From contig OX442314.1 of assembly GCA_949358305.1 (NCBI GenBank), forward strand, positions 29,683,118 to 29,747,117: a stretch of 64,000 nt of DNA. Reading direction: 5' to 3'. How positions within the stretch are numbered: the first letter of the stretch is position 1; each line of letters opens with the position of its first letter. Shown here in pieces: positions 62,661-64,000 of this stretch. The stretch comes from Strigamia acuminata. Lineage: Eukaryota > Arthropoda > Chilopoda > Geophilomorpha > Linotaeniidae. The notes beneath the pieces are model-generated. The model worked only from the letters and a program-made list of their open reading frames with translations, was not told the DNA's origin and ran no database searches. The translations under genes were made by a program, and so were the position numbers.

Positions 62661-63566
62661 GTTGTGGAGATTAAACCTACGTCAAACATCATTTGAAGCA
62701 ATATTTCAGAATGTTTTATGGCTTTTATTACTTTAACGCATCACCGGTATCGTAAAATGGATATTAAATTTTCTGCATAATGTGAGCGTCAATAAAGCGT
62801 CAATATTGACAGCGCATTAATCATCACGTTATACAGCGTGAAAATATGCAGTTAATGAGGTTTAATCAGGGAGATTGCAAACCCATTTGTGTCGAGCACG
62901 TCGGATGTGGGATTGTCTTAAAATGAAATAGGAACCAAGAAGGGTTTTAGAGGATTGACACAGTGGAAAACAAGACATTGGATTGTAAGTTGTCGCCGGT
63001 TTTTCCAAACTTATGATTCGTCGGTCGTGGAGAGATGGAATCCGCCAAGAATGTTTCAGTGGGAGAGTGCAGTAGGAAGTGGAGTTGAAATAAAAGTATC
63101 AGTCAACTTGTTTTTCGATTTTTCTTTGCGCCAATAACAACGGAGTGTTCATAGCGACAGTTAATTTTGCATTTCTGGTTGAAATTCTAGTCAAATTACA
63201 GCATGCTTGAGGGGAGTTGAGTGCTTTGGACACAAGGGAGAAACAATGAAAAATGTTAGAGAATGGTGCATTCCATTTTTTAGATTGTATTTTCAAAAGC
63301 AGTTGGATTATTGTTTTAATAATGGAAATGCACAATAGTTTTAGATGAATGCCACATGCAGCTTTTGCTCTTTGGAACATATGACAATTCTGATAAAATG
63401 TGGGTACTGTTGTAACTGTGGCGCGACGTAGAACTACGTGGGGAGGGGATTGTTTGTTGTGTTTTTAGCACCATTTCTTGATGGGAATTATTTTCCATCG
63501 TGGCATTATAGTTGCTGGTTGTTACTTCCGCTACATGGATGGTGTTGGATTGTCCTCAAATACTAT
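62661..63566. other. Non-coding
   Basis: No feature recognised. Confidence 0.35.
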
Positions 63567-63632
63567 GTTTACATGCGTGGAATATTTCGAGTGTTATGAA
63601 ATATTCCGTGTGCACAACTGTCATGTAAACAG
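63567..63632. repeat. Imperfect long hairpin
   Basis: GTTTACATG...GGAATATTTC pairs with GAAATATTCC...CATGTAAAC around a short loop, about 22 paired bases with mismatches. Confidence 0.55.
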
Positions 63633-63649
63633 GGATGACAAGGATTATT

Positions 63650-64000
63650 CGAGTATATGCTGTCCATGTGTAACTTGGGCCTATTTCCGATTGGCTGAGC
63701 CTCATAACTCACTCTGTGCTGCCACCAGGAAAAATAGTTCAGAGTGGTTTTAAATTTGTTTAATGATTTTAATCATTGAAATGATGTAATGTTGTTTGTA
63801 TTTTCTAAGAAAATGTATCTTGAAGTCATAAAATAAAGATTTATGTAGATTTATTTCAACATCCCTGTTTATTAAGTTTATTGCTTGCTTCTTCCAGGGA
63901 ACAAAACAATTTTAAAATTTTTTTTATTGGTTGTTTTGTTTAGAAAGCAGTCAAAATGGCAACCATTGTTTTGATATATTTTTGGTATCACTACACAAGT
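63650..64000. mobile_element. TATACTCT-family-related element, copy e, cut by window end
   Basis: GATTGGCTGAGCCTCATAACTC and GCCACCAGGAAAAATAGTTC align with internal parts of copies a and d. The right part, TTTTTATTGGTTGTTTTGTT and ATCACTACACAAGT, matches the interior of copies b and d. The right end lies outside the window. Confidence 0.5.

Overview
The window reads as nuclear DNA of an invertebrate animal. It is AT-rich, has no operons, carries many kinds of transposons, and holds a few spliced gene fragments, one with introns of only 68 and 73 bases. Primer-binding sites matching metazoan-type tRNA-Phe, tRNA-Pro and initiator tRNA-Met support an animal host. I cannot name the phylum.

Bases 1-24,000 are almost entirely nested LTR retrotransposons on the minus strand. 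A BEL/Pao element (1817-12781, two apparently identical 464-bp LTRs) sits inside an older inverted-repeat element. It is itself interrupted in gag by an intact Ty1/copia element (6934-11644, LTRs 163/165 bp, 5-bp target duplication). After a GC-rich, hairpin-dense stretch (14010-14570) comes an 8.8-kb LTR element (14897-23736) with apparently identical 1485-bp LTRs. Its only coding content is one very long, unrecognised ORF in the gag position; no protease, reverse transcriptase or integrase is visible, so it looks non-autonomous. That ORF is interrupted by a small TRIM-like element (18492-20142), whose two LTRs differ only in one terminal segment.

Bases 24,000-29,500 hold a piggyBac-type MITE interrupted by a 4.9-kb deletion derivative of a DIRS-type tyrosine-recombinase retrotransposon. 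It has inverted terminal repeats, a textbook internal complementary region, degraded gag-like frames and a recombinase C-terminal remnant, but no recognisable reverse transcriptase. A second copy of the MITE at 32470-32862 serves as the empty site.

From 29,500 to 64,000 the DNA is mostly AT-rich non-coding sequence with many short elements. These include piggyBac-, Tc1/mariner- and pogo-type MITEs, tRNA-derived SINE-like units, minisatellites, and an unusual set of dispersed elements, each built from a short (near-)palindromic word repeated at irregular spacing. A MITE family with TATACTCT ends is concentrated at 52-64 kb; each copy has matching ends, but the ends differ between copies. Host gene content is sparse: a probable three-exon minus-strand gene (30259-30744), a signal-peptide first exon (47634-47688) with a phase-compatible second exon (50995-51109), and several isolated putative exons whose products I do not recognise.
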